Below are positions 14,576 through 27,400 of a stretch of 64,000 nt of DNA, piece after piece. The stretch's first letter is position 1, and each line of letters starts with the position of its first letter. The translations under genes and the position numbers were made by a program. This DNA comes from Paragonimus skrjabini miyazakii. Its lineage: Eukaryota; Platyhelminthes; Trematoda; Plagiorchiida; Troglotrematidae. The stretch spans positions 115,729 to 179,728 of the forward strand of contig JTDE01000965.1 in the NCBI GenBank assembly GCA_014338405.1. Reading direction: 5' to 3'. Under the pieces are notes generated by a model that saw only the letters and a program-made list of their open reading frames with translations, was not told where the DNA came from and did no database searches.

Positions 14576-17081
14576 GCTACACAATATGCACACTACTTTT
14601 ACAAGAGGTGCATTACGGCTCAGACAGATCTTGTTTTCCATATTGTCGTTTTCATAACTACCTTCAGAAGTTTTACGTGAAAAACAGTCTTGCGACCTAT
14701 TCTCAATTACCGGACCACATATGTTGCAATCTTTTAGTAAAAACAGTCAGAATTTCAGAATTACCTGTGAGTAATCGGTAATTCAATCTACTGTTAGCGT
14801 TCGTTCCTGGCAGAAGTTTCATCAGACCAGATGAACCTGTTGCAAATATAGTGGTACTTCACACTGGATGGATGTAAGTCTAGCTTGCCTTAAGTACAAT
14901 AAATTGTGTATCTGGTTTACTTGGTCCGACAAAAGTTTTGTAAACAGTGAACGCAACGAATAAACCAGACTACCCATTACTCACAAGTTGTTACAAAACT
15001 GTCAATACTTTCATTGTTTCTAGCATATTTCAATTATCCTACCGGTCCAAGTTATTTTTGATCCAATGAGCAACCTTATGAGTATCATCAAAAAAATGGG
15101 ACAACAGTTTCGACTTTGTAATGTATGCTAATACTGTTAGTATGCAGTCAATGGTCAGAACCGGTTTCGTGGTTGTTACCATTTATCAAATATGCATACC
15201 GGATCGTGTGCTTCTAGTGATTTATGACAATCAAACACATACTACTTATCTTACCATAGTTTATAGAGTTATAGTGCTATATAGGAACTTGAAATAGATA
15301 GAGTTTATGCACAGTTCCGTTTAGCGCTATTAATATCCGCATCGATTTACGGACTCCGTTGAGTCTGAGATAAACGGCACAACTAACTCGCAAATGACTT
15401 GGTATTTACAATCGTTCCGATGGTCATGGTTTTATTGAACAGAAAACAATCTAATTGACATGCAAATAAATCGATCCGTTTTTAATTACTATACTCACTA
15501 ACAATGATTGGTCAACTGCCGTTCCAAGCACTTCTTTTTTCTGTAGAAATTATGTAAGTAAACCTTTTTTGTAATCTTCGTACTACATATATATTAACGA
15601 GCCGAGCTATTCACTACAACTCTGTGCGTAAAATAACTTTGAAACAGGTAGAAATCACCACAGAAATTGAAATCAACCAAGAGGTTAAATGCCTGTATAA
15701 AGTAGAATCGTCTTTTAATCATACTACTGACAAGATGGAATTGGATCATATAGTGGAAAAATTCGAGAGATTACGGTCATTGTACCTGGGTTGTGACGAA
15801 GTAAGCGTCTTGTCAATGTACACTCACAAATCAGCTTCACTGTGGACTCAGTCTCGTTTCACTTAGAGCTAGTTCGACAGTGATCATCGTTAAAACCACT
15901 GGTCATGAGTAGATCAATTACGTAGATTCATCGAAGTTCCAACAAAACTGTCACTCGTAAAACACGTAACCTAGTTGGCTACAACAGAATAGCCCCTGCT
16001 TCCTATTTCGTTTCAACTGCTATTGCTTCCTAACATTTCGGTGAAGATAGAACCGTTCGTCTTCAGAAAACACATGAGAACGATACATGCGCCATCAATT
16101 AATTTCGATACATTCAACTTGTGAACCGTGTATTGCCTACTAAAAAAAGCACTGTAAACACTAACATATTTTACAGGGAGATAAGATCGCTTCAGTAGTT
16201 TCTAGTCAGCTATAACCTTTCTCATTTCCGCCAGATGGACGGACATATATTTTGTCGTAAACGTTCAGTCTCTTAGATGGCTGTTTTGGACAGTTAAACT
16301 TACGTGGAATTTGTGTGACTTGTGATTGAAACTCACAACTGGCCACACGAGTGAGTAAAAGTGGAACGCGATAAGTCGGATAACAGTCTTCTTGAGTGTG
16401 TGGTGGATGTGCAGGAATGGCACACGTGCAAATCATGTAACGCATGCCTTCTACTGTCAGATGAATTATAGTTGCCACACTTTTCCACTGCCTTTGAGAC
16501 AACTGACCAAAGGAGATCAATGGTTCGTATGAGATTATTTGTTTATACATACGCGGATTGTAGAGTAAGTAGTAATTTTATTTCTCTTTTTCCGATGAGT
16601 AAGTGTTTCAGAGAAATAGTAATGCGCAAACTGTTTAAATTAACAAGATTCGTTTATGAAGTGAAATCGGTTTTCATTTCGTAAATTTGTTGGTGATCAT
16701 TTATCAGCTGCTATCATTCCTGTTAATCTTTATTGCCCACAGAATAAATGCGCCCATTTTCGAACACATTAAGGAAGCTCTAAAAAAAGAGTGTAGTCAT
16801 TTCTGATAAAAATCACTCGATCTGGTTGGTGTGTGAAGAAATTTGTCCGAAACGTTGGGTATTCGGTTAAATGGTTGATTTTTAACAACGAATGACAATA
16901 ACCGAGACTAATAACAATAGCGCGCTTAATCAGTATCTCTTCCGAATTACTGTCAGTTTGATTTTCCAGTGTACATTAAATTTTAATACCTGTTGTTAAG
17001 ACAACTGCTTGTGTGATTGCACCACTTATTGGCCCCCTGTCGAAGTCCCCTCTGCTGATGTGGCTTTCTTTCCTGCCCTGT

Positions 17082-17300
17082 TAACAAACAGCCAATCAGA
17101 TCAGCTATGATCATCAAGTAACCGTTGCTGTTCAGTGATTGGTCAAAACACGCCGTCTGTGTGACCGTAAAATAGACAGGTTCAAGTCGGGCGTGCTGAT
17201 CGGTTAAGCGCGTACTGCGCAAACTATCGGACCATTTACTGCATCAGCGTCACCCTACGGCACTTCCTTAAAGGAACGAGGAATTTAGGAACTTGTGGCT
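17082..17300 (+). promoter_or_regulatory. Probable proximal promoter or 5' UTR region of Dlx
   Basis: The region immediately before the Dlx start is less A+T-rich than its surroundings. It contains a ccaat motif at 17092-17096 and an inverted one (attgg) at 17138-17142. I see no TATA box. The transcription start is not visible from sequence, so part of this may be 5' UTR. An in-frame stop (tag, 17286-17288) ends any upstream extension of the reading frame. Confidence 0.3.
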
Positions 17301-18489
17301 ATGTTGCTCAATCGATCGAGTGAACCGATTTCACCTTTAGAGGCGTACGATAACGCACGTTTGATGAGTACTGATTTTGAGCCACTGAATCTTGGCCTAA
17401 GTGATACCATAGCAGCTAATTTTGATGTCAGTCTGATGGACGTAACGATGTCGGACAAAAGTGCACAAATGACGGGCGTTGACCTACCGTCAGCTGAAGG
17501 CGCTCTGGATGCACCATTTTGCAGTCCACCGCCGAGTGTGTACCTGGACCACGTATCCAAAGGTTCTTTCGCAGATATGCCGCCTGATATCTTCCCACCA
17601 AGGTTTCCAGCGTTGTCTTCAAAAATGGAAGCGATCTATCAAGAAGGACCGCATGTTTTTGACCGAAGACCCAAGATCTCTACATCCAAAAGCCAGATGG
17701 AAAATATGACGTCCCACTTGCCAGCAAGAGTATCTGTACCAGATCGTGAGTCCTATCCAATGCTTAGCCACGTTTATGATATTCTGATGGAAAATGAACG
17801 CAAGAGAACAGAGTTAAGCGCCACATCGGATTATCCATTGGCATGCAAGCGTACTTCGTTTCCGAAAGTGAACCAGACAGATGAATCCACTGGGCTACAG
17901 TCTCAGGAGTTTAACTACGGTTGTGGCTTAAAAGTGCGTAGTTCATCCAGCTCTGCCATTTGTCCTTCATCAACACCTACTACAGTAACCTTTGACACGG
18001 AACACTCAGCTTTTAGTGCGCTTGATGAGAACAGAGAAGCGGTTGTCCATGTATCCAGACAGAGCGGTCAAGAAGACAGGGTACAGTCACCAGTCGGGAT
18101 CAGGGACTGCTTATCTGTCCATCGACCACAACAATTGACCTCAACCGTGCAGCCAGCGTACAGTGCACACGTTACATCTAGTTTAGTTTTCCCGGGATTT
18201 CAAAGACTCCACGGCAGTGATTCCTTTCATCATCCCCAATTCCTGCATACGATAAACACACCTTCATCTCGTTTACCCGTGCTCAAGTATGAACACAACT
18301 TGCCCAGTCATTCGCCGTGTCCACAGGTAGCTCCCGTTCACGCTGAACGGTTTGACAATTATGGCGCGGTTGCTATACAGAATGGTCTGCCCGAACCTAG
18401 GTTGTCCGGAGCAACTTCTCCATTGCTAGTAAATTTGGAAACGTCTGAGATTTTCGCGTACAATGGAGAAGCACAAAGTTATTTCGACA
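17301..18489 (+). CDS. Dlx: Dlx coding exon 1 (residues 1-396 and first base of codon 397)
   Basis: The start is the ATG at 17301, with G at -3 and an in-frame stop 15 bases upstream, so it is the first possible Met of this frame. The exon ends at a strong GTAAGT donor (18490-18495), leaving one base of a codon. Without splicing, the frame would run only to a stop at 18540-18542. The encoded arm is Ser/Thr/Pro-rich with several short acidic stretches and a His/Pro-rich segment towards its end. No recognised domain is present. Phase 1 matches exon 2, whose first two bases complete an Asn codon. Confidence 0.9.
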
Positions 18490-21400
18490 GTAAGTCAGAA
18501 AAACATTTCTTTCAAATGCTCATGACAAACCTGATCAGCTAGTGGGGTATTATTTTGAAGCAGCTTACTCAATATTGCATACACGTGCAAAAAATTTTTG
18601 TTTTCGACATATTTTTTATGCGATCAGTGGGAGATAACTTAAGGTTTCTATAAGATAATACAACTGTCGTATGGATAGTCAGGTTTGGAAATTCGTGTCT
18701 GTAAGTCAGTGTGTCTATTTGATTGTTAGTCCCTTATGCACTACTGACAGTTTACAAATAAGTAACGCTGTCGTTACCTAGAAACCCATAAGACTGATGT
18801 CGGTTCTATTCTCTAGTTTCAATCTTGTTCCTATTTGGTATGTTCATTCCCATCACTTTTCTTTGCTAACAAAACTAGTCGTTCAGGTTTACACACCCAG
18901 TCCTGTCTGTTTGATTCTTTGATGTCAATGTCAACAAGTGGTTTTGTGTGTTTACTTCTGTGAATTCTGTAAAATGGCAGTTTTTCCCTATATAAGTTAA
19001 CTCACATTGTTGTATGTGAGGGTTTACGTTGATCATATTCCTGCCTAAACGAATGATTAGCAAAAGGTGATATTGGTATCATCATGGAAGCTTTGGTGGT
19101 TCATTTACGATAATTACTTTGACAGTTGGTGAGTAAGACCACTCTGTTGCAATGACGCAGCATAGTCTGTTGTCCATACCTAACTAACCGATGTACCCGT
19201 CTAACAAGTACATCTTAGTTGCCGCTTCTCGATGTGAACAGAGAGTTCTTACAGAGATATCCATTAGGCAGCTGATGTTCAGTTTAAGGCACAGAATGAA
19301 CGACTACTAGAGGTCCACGAGACCGGATATACACAGAGTCATCAACGATTCAGTTCCGTTGTCTATTTAGTAACCCTTGTGTTCAACACAGTGGGAAATC
19401 CGCCACAACTAGAACCTGGATAACCACAACGTTTCGTCGAAAAATAGAACATCTTGTTAGCTGATCAGGTATGAACCTCATCAGGGTTGTAAGGCACTAC
19501 CGAATACAGGAAACACTGAACACAGAAACAAACAAACAAACACGACCTCAGTCTCCATGGCTACTACACATCCTTCAGCCCATAAATGAGATCAATTACT
19601 CACAAAAAGTACAATCCCACTCATATTGGGTCGCGTGTATATCAGTAGAGATACATAGAATATAGCATTTCGCGCGGACACCTCTTTGCCTTGGTATAAC
19701 TCAGAGCATAATTGACTCCCCCAGTCACTATGCAGGCTGGCAAGTCTGACATTCCGGTTACCTAGTCTTATTGTCTATATGATTTAAGAGTTATTAACAA
19801 TTAATCGCAGCTTTCATATCTACGATGACAGTTCAGCTGATCTCATTCGAAAAGTGGCACTAGACTCGAGTTTCGTTTTTGTTAAAGCTCGTCAGTAATG
19901 CATATCCACGCCACTGCTGGAATTTGTAACCAAGCCACACCATTGTACTAAAGCCGTGTTACCCACCGCGTCCATTACCTGGCATTAGGCACTACCGAGT
20001 TACCATATACAATCACCCACGGATGCTTGTTTATGAGTGAGGCTCAGACTGCCCAATCGGCTCGATAGGAGACACAGCAATTATCCTGTTAACCCCAAGC
20101 AAAGTCCCTGTGGCTGACAGTTTTCTACTGGTTTAATTCACAGAAAGCAATAAACTTGTCGCGTAATATTTTGACTAACTGTGAACGGTTTGCATTCGGA
20201 GCATTCTAACACGTACTTTATGTGGCCCTAATTATGGGTTACAATGTCCTAGTACTGAATTACAAAGGAGGAGTGCCACGAGTTATGTAGATGGAAAATT
20301 GTGGAATGCAATACTGGCAGTGATGGTTACACGTTGGAGATAGAGAAGCTTAGGATGAAAGTGTTACTCCTTAATACAGCAGTTGTGTAGATCTTTTGTT
20401 TAATCAGATATATGACACACAAAGAGAGCTTGCAGATAAGAATCCCCCAACGTCAGTCAGGAAGTGTTGTTCAGCTGGATTACTCATTGTTGAGGCATCT
20501 TGACTCCTTGAACAATTACAGTAGCAGAAATGTCATTTGTTGAAAGACAATCTCCTTGCATGAAGTTCAGTCAGGAGTAAGTGTACAGTGGTGGGGAATC
20601 TTTGGAATAGGATCGTATAAAATTTATTGACGTTACGGCACATTACTAAACCAGATATGAGGACCGAATTATTGAAAGCCATATGTATATCGTATTACAC
20701 TTGTGTACTTGCTTACAATAATTGTAGTAAAACCAGTAAACTGAGTGTTGTTTGTAAAACATTGAATTCAGCTTGTACAGATTTGACAGCAAAAGCGTCA
20801 TATATACTTCTGCTGATCCACTCAGGCTCGAAATTGTCCGATACTGACAGCGCCGAGTACTAGTGCATTTACCAGTTTGAATCTTGGTTAAACAGACTAA
20901 CTTATCGATTTGGGCAATCTGAGTGCTATCGGTTTACTGAAGTATAATCTCATGATCGAGGTATATGCGCAACTGCATTTCAGACGACTGACTACCAACA
21001 TCTGAAACTTACGGAGTTGAAGATTACAATGCCGGTTTACCACAACTTTTTGTGATATTTCCACTAAGAGCATCTCAATAGGTACACAATGCTTACTTAC
21101 TACAGTTTTCATGCCGTCATTTTATTGGTGACTTTTAAATGTTTAAAAAATATTTCTTGTAGAAAACTGCGTAAATTTAACTGTTTAATTTGATAAATCA
21201 TATACGTGCATCTTCAAGTTTACAATAGACACATCCATAGTAAACTTACGGAGAACTTGGGTAGTGTCTGAAAAGTTCACATTCCTGATTATGAGGAGTT
21301 TGTACAACTCAATCTCATCTTCCATAAAAGTCAGTATAGCTTCAGATTTGTTTATCCGAATGTGCAAGTCCAGACCTCCAGTTATCTCTAAGCCTGCGTG

Positions 21401-24400
21401 GCGGTGCGCTGTTTTGGAATCACAGTGACTGATGAACCTAATTGTACCCAACCTCGTTATCAGGCTCGGATGTGCTTAGATTGACCACTATCATTTTTGT
21501 CAGTTTAAATGCATTTACACTGCAGTCCATCTAGTCCGTCCTGAATAAAATCGAGATAGCTATTCGGATTTTTGCTATTCTGTCTGTCACATACAAACTG
21601 CTCTTTCTCCGTTAACCGTACTGGTTACTATCGTAAGGCAGTAATGAGAACCACAGACAAGTGAGTGGTGTGTTCATGTGGGAACATTGGAGTAGCTAGT
21701 ATTTCGCTAGATTATGAACTTTAATAGTTCCTGGTGCCTTTTAGTGTTTTCATGATTAAACGATTAGCTCCATAAGATGTGAAGTTTTCCATCCATTCGA
21801 TTTCTTTTATGCATTCATACGAAGTGAACTCTAGTGAAGAAGGAAATATACAAACACTGAATGGCGCAGCCAGTTCAGATTACTGTCTACACCGAGCCCA
21901 GATGTACAAAAGGGGTCCACAAACTTCTTTCGGGAAGAGGCCGTCTGTCATGCTACTCAGCGAAAGACAGTTCATAACTCATTAATGGATTTAGTGAAAA
22001 TGAAACAAGTGATTAACTAGAAGGTTCATCCGGTTGAATAGCAATCAGCCTGTGAAGATACACATGCAGCAACTTAATGCAATACTGTTTGTCATGTAAC
22101 TGTCTGTCACTGCAAGGCAACACTTCATATAGTGTCACATACAGAAGATGATCTGATAATTCATACCAGTTATTTAGGTTTATTTATTAATTTTTAGTTG
22201 TTCAATTCTGTAGAGTAGTTATGCGTAAACAAGTAGTGCCGAGTAGTGATATAGCATTTCATGACCGGAAAGGAGTGTGTTCGACTCTGGTTGTACATGC
22301 TGTTGAGTTTGTGGTCGTGAGTCCTAACTCAGGCTATCTTCAATAGTTTGGAGTAGTTTTGGCTAATTTCGCAAATGTGTGATCCCAAGTCTGTGTGGTT
22401 GTAACAGCTGATCTGGTAAGCAAGTTGTAAACTAATTTTTACGTGGAACCACAGGAATGAGTTCGCGTGAACCCTTCGAAGCTTACGTGCCATATATATG
22501 TTACTATCCCAAGAAAATGACACTTTTCACATTGGTCTTCAAAGTAGCAACAGTTAAATTTTCGGCCTTCTGTGCCGTGAACGATTTGGCGACTAGTAGA
22601 AAATAAACGACGTCTAAACTTAGACAGTACGGAAGGAAGAGTAAATCGGGGCTGGGGCCCACGGCCTTATGATACATGGTCAAATTTGTTATCTGTAAAC
22701 AATCCCACACCAGCAGCCAAACAATGTTTACATAATCTAGTGTTTTATGCCTCAAGTCTAAGCAGGAGTATATCACATTAAATAACTACGTTGGATTTCT
22801 GATCAAAAGCAATATCTGTTCAAACCTTACAGGGTAACTGTCGTAAATCGGTAGTTCTATAGCCTCTTTCAGAAGTGTTTTACGAATATCTCGTTATCGT
22901 AATTACATCGTTAGTTCAACTAAACATGTTGTTCACTATATCACGGTATTTTTGGTTAAACTTTGTGTCAAAATATCCTCATATCCTCATATGGCATCTT
23001 GATCCTGGATGTTATGCAAGAGCTACAATAGGACATGCTCCTAAGCAAATCTGTCGCGTTACCCGTTTGTTCGTAACACAACACTCAGACTGAGCATGTT
23101 GACACAGGCCAATGTTTAGCAGGCTACTCACAGCAGACACGAACCCCAGTAACTGGCAAAGCAAACATTCAAATATTTGACCTGTTTCTCCTCATTCAGT
23201 GTAGTTTACCTCTTACCGTAGTTGCTAAGCCTACCGATCGGAATTCCGACACCTACGGTCTCTTTCGTCCCTCGGAGTTACCCTTCTCTCAAACGAATCG
23301 ATCGGTGCTCGCATTGGCAGAAGAGGTTTGCCTGTTGCGCCCGGCTGGTTTGTCTTCCTCAGGCCTTGTGCATGTGCGCGCGTATGTAGTACATCGTGGC
23401 ATGGATGTGTGAGCGAACCAGTTTTGGCACGCCTTGCCATGCACACCGATGTGCAAGGCCTATAATTACGCGTTTGTTGTTGTTGCCCGGTTAGAAATCC
23501 ACGCCTTCACAGATGACACAATGCGTGGCCGGAGGAAACCGTTCGGTTCGACAACGTCATGTCAACGCGCGTACGCCCACTGCCGGGTGTGGTCGAGCGG
23601 GCAGTTGGCGACGGGCTCAAGAGAGCACATACGTACACGCGAACGGTCGGACGCTGTTACCAAAAGTATAGCCGCCACGTTCATAAGACAGAAACTTTGT
23701 CGTCCTCTTGTACTATCGATTTTCCGTTTCAAGGGAATATCTAGGGTTTTGACTAGATTAACCTGAAGTTCATTAACCACAAATCACTTGAAATTAGCGA
23801 CACTTTCTGCTCTAATTTCAAAACCGCGTGAGTGACATCGGTATAAGATTGAACATAGTCGCCGGTTGTAATTTATAATCGGTGTATGGACTGCCTCATT
23901 GGTCAATGGTGATCCCTATTGCGGTGCCTACTGGCGTTCAAGAGTGATACTGGATGTTGTTGCCTGTCTTGTCCACTTCATTCTACCAACAATGAATAAA
24001 CGATATTACTACGCCGATCTGGATTTCCTGGACCACAGTACAGCCTCTAAGTGTCCAAACTAAACAAGGTTACGGAATTCAGTCGTACGAAATTTGTCTA
24101 CTAAGTGGGATCCAGTCCACACACTTGTACAGCACCATATTATCTCAAGTAGCAACTAACTATAGGGTATCCAACACGATATCCTATGTTCTTCCTGGTA
24201 TCAACCCACGTGAATAACACATTATGACCAGAAAGACAAGCTTTTCAACCACTGCAATCAGTTTTGTACGTTCTATCTGTCTTGGACAAGCAGACACATG
24301 CTCAGAATCTGTCTTTGAATAATTCAATGTGAGGATGCATTTTCCCACTTGCCATTGACAGTGGTTACGAGTAGCTCGTGCAACAGTTCGCAAAGTCAAA

Positions 24401-27400
24401 TAGCCAATGTATCCGACCAAATATTCAGAAGTCAACTTACGTTAAAACACGCTCTCGTCCTATCACATCGGTAACATTCTCAAACAAGTCAACATACCCC
24501 ATTGTTACGGGGTTCATTTGAAGACATTTCCTACCGTTTTGTCACCTGGTTTTCGGGTTAATGAAAGATTGCCTGCTTCTCTACGGGTTATACTGTTCTC
24601 ATGTAGTTTCTCAAGGTTTCCGAAATAGATGTCATATTCTTGGGTAGCTCTAAAACCTTTCTTCCTACACGCAACAACAATATATACACGTGGTTCATCG
24701 ATGGAGACGCTGAATCCTATTCGGAATTACGTAAACAGTTTTGACTCAAAAAGCTGGTAAATAACAGCTATCCGGTTGTAACAGAACTATCCTTTTATAA
24801 CGTGATACATGCACAAACTCCGGTATGCTTGCATCCTAGCGAACACTTCTTCTTTAATCCAAAGAGTGGCTACAATTCAGTGCATCACGAACCCTTTTCT
24901 GCCGCGTTCATTGATTGCCCCGCTGTACAAAATGTGCTGGCTTTCACTAGTTGAACTTTATGCAAACGAATTTGGTAACGATTTTTCGTTAACACGCGGG
25001 ACTCAGGTTTTTTCAACTCTTACTACTGCTGAGCCTGTGGTAACATTAACAGATGGAAGTCCACATTTGGGGGGGGGTATATAAGACACTTTCTCGGCCT
25101 CACTAGAAACTTCAGTGTCTAATCAAAGTGAACGTCTACGCATGAACCATAGAAAAGCTGAAGAACTTTGGCAAAGCCTATGCATCAGGTGAAGAAAATC
25201 TTGATTCAAACGATGTTTCCCCACAAAATTCTATTAGGAAAACCGTTTCTGTCATCATCGTTGTCATTAGACTTTTGAAAGAGTTTGAGGTAGATGTTCG
25301 AGGTCCCACAAGGTTGCCTCTCGTGAAGCAAACTTGTAATCCATAGTCACTACTTTCTGTCCTTGTTTATTGCTTTACCCATTATCATTCTTTAGCAATT
25401 TCTCCTGGGTTTTAGCCAGGTGTCACCAAGTAGCCACCACTACAGGCCGTGGACATTTTATCGATTCCATCGCTCAAGGTGCTGCTGGAACACCCAATTA
25501 GCAATGAACTCTACTATGGGAGATATCTGCTCAACAGTTTCCAGCCTACTTTTGACCTTGTACGTGATAGGACAATAGGTGAACTGTAGTGCAAAAGTTG
25601 TAGGTTTAACTAGCAGGACCATTTATAGTCCTGCCCATTTTATGAACACATCCTTTATATAAGTATTCGATCTGACGCGTTGTGCTGAACCTACGTATTT
25701 CAGTTGATCAGCCCTGGCTTCAACCCAAAGGGGATGTCCTATGTCTTCTATCCATGTGAGCCAGCCAAATAGCTCATGTTGGTTGGAGATTGGAAAAAAT
25801 TGCTCAGAAACGAGGATAATAGATCAGAGTGACCAACAAAGCTTCAGTTGTGCTAGAATCATCAGTAGTTCATCGCTCTTGTTCACGACTACTAGAAGAG
25901 GCGGTCATCACAATTCTACCAACAACGCGGACAAATTCATTCAAAGCATCTCATGCATTTGTGCTAGTCGAGGTTTGAGGTAAACAGTTTAATGTAAAGT
26001 TAGCAGGGACTATCGCTTTACATGGTCGACACTCTAGAACTTTCTACTAATCCACTTTGTTATCATTAAGAACGACATGTAATTCGTGAGCATGCAGGGT
26101 TATGCGAAATGACTATCCGGTTTTTCAGATGATTACCAGGAACTTACACAGAAATCATGATATATGCACATAGATATTACATATTATAGATATATATATA
26201 TATATATAATCATTTAACGCAGTTACCGCTCTGAAGATGGAACTTCAAATTTCACTGCGGTCTGTTACTATTGGTTAGGACTAGCAAGGCCTCCAACTCG
26301 CCTTTGAATAATGAATAATAACCCTGGAGAGTTCCTACACCTTTCGGAAAAGTTGTCGCACATGTGTCAGCTGAGACAAGTGAGGTGTTCGTATAACTGC
26401 AAACTTGCGGCATGTTAGTATATAATCAGTTAGCCAATAAGGCGTGTCAATGGGAACGTGGTAATCAATCGTGAGTTTACCAAAGTTTGAAGATTCCACC
26501 GTTTGTTGTAAACGACTACTTATTAACCAGTGAGTTTGGTTCCTTTTTCGGATGCGCTTCGCAAAATATCATTTTGTTAACTCCAGGTGAATAGCCGGAC
26601 TAGTGGCTTTTATTCCGAGTGCGACTACTGGATGTCCATCACGATTTTTGGTCCCGTTTCAACCGGTGAACTTTCTCTTAGCACAACTCAACTTACAAGC
26701 ACATAGCATTAGTATGGAATTTTTAATTTTCGCCGGAAGTCAGTCGGATGATAGACATAAGACACTTGTCTTTTGTTTCGTAATAAATGCTTCAACTAAC
26801 TGGACAACGTCATAACTTGATGAATCTAAGCGAACAGTGCAAGGCTGAAAGCACGTGTTTCGAATATACATCGGTACAGTCTGAAGGTTTCACAACGCGT
26901 GTCATGCGACAAGTTACTCTTTTAATAACAGACTATCGAACTATAGTAAAGAGTGATCAAGGTGATCGGGGCTCCATTTATTAGCGGAATGACAATTAGT
27001 CTGAGTCGTTACAATCACGTCAGAAAAATGAACATATTTTGAGACAGGATGCGTTGTTTGCATTACTAGCCTCGGTACGTGAAGGTCATTCGTACGTCAT
27101 ACTTAATGGTCAAATATTATTTTAAGCGCAATTTGTTTTAACTAACGTATGCATTGGTAATTAGTAACATTCAGAGATGTGGAGACTGTCACACAATAGT
27201 TATATTCGTTCAGTGATCCGTTATCGCTTGTGATTTTCTCTCAGGTTGATGTGGTTACATCAGGCAGAACTAACTGTTTCGGACGGTTTACGCAATCACA
27301 TGCACGATTTAGAGCACGCTGTCTGTCCATTCAACTCGATCACTACCTCATTTTCAGGCCGTTGGTTTTGTAAAGCCTCAGAACTGAGCAAACGGTTTAT

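Larger units (their letters stand above)
1..17300. other. Upstream non-coding region of the Dlx gene
   Basis: I find no convincing protein-coding gene in this stretch. Open frames are short (116 codons or fewer), occur on both strands, lack recognisable domains and are often hydrophobic by-products of A+T-rich sequence. It contains two SINE-derived segments (about 1930-2100 and 8408-8625), a shorter SINE fragment (about 14465-14575), a 100-base gap at 12453-12552, and scattered GT-rich tracts near 4420 and 4740. Distal regulatory elements of Dlx may lie here, but nothing can be assigned from a single sequence. Confidence 0.6.

Noticed and set aside
17285..17709. Minus-strand and alternate-frame ORFs overlapping Dlx exon 1
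   Set aside because: They are shadows of the long, phase-supported Dlx reading frame.
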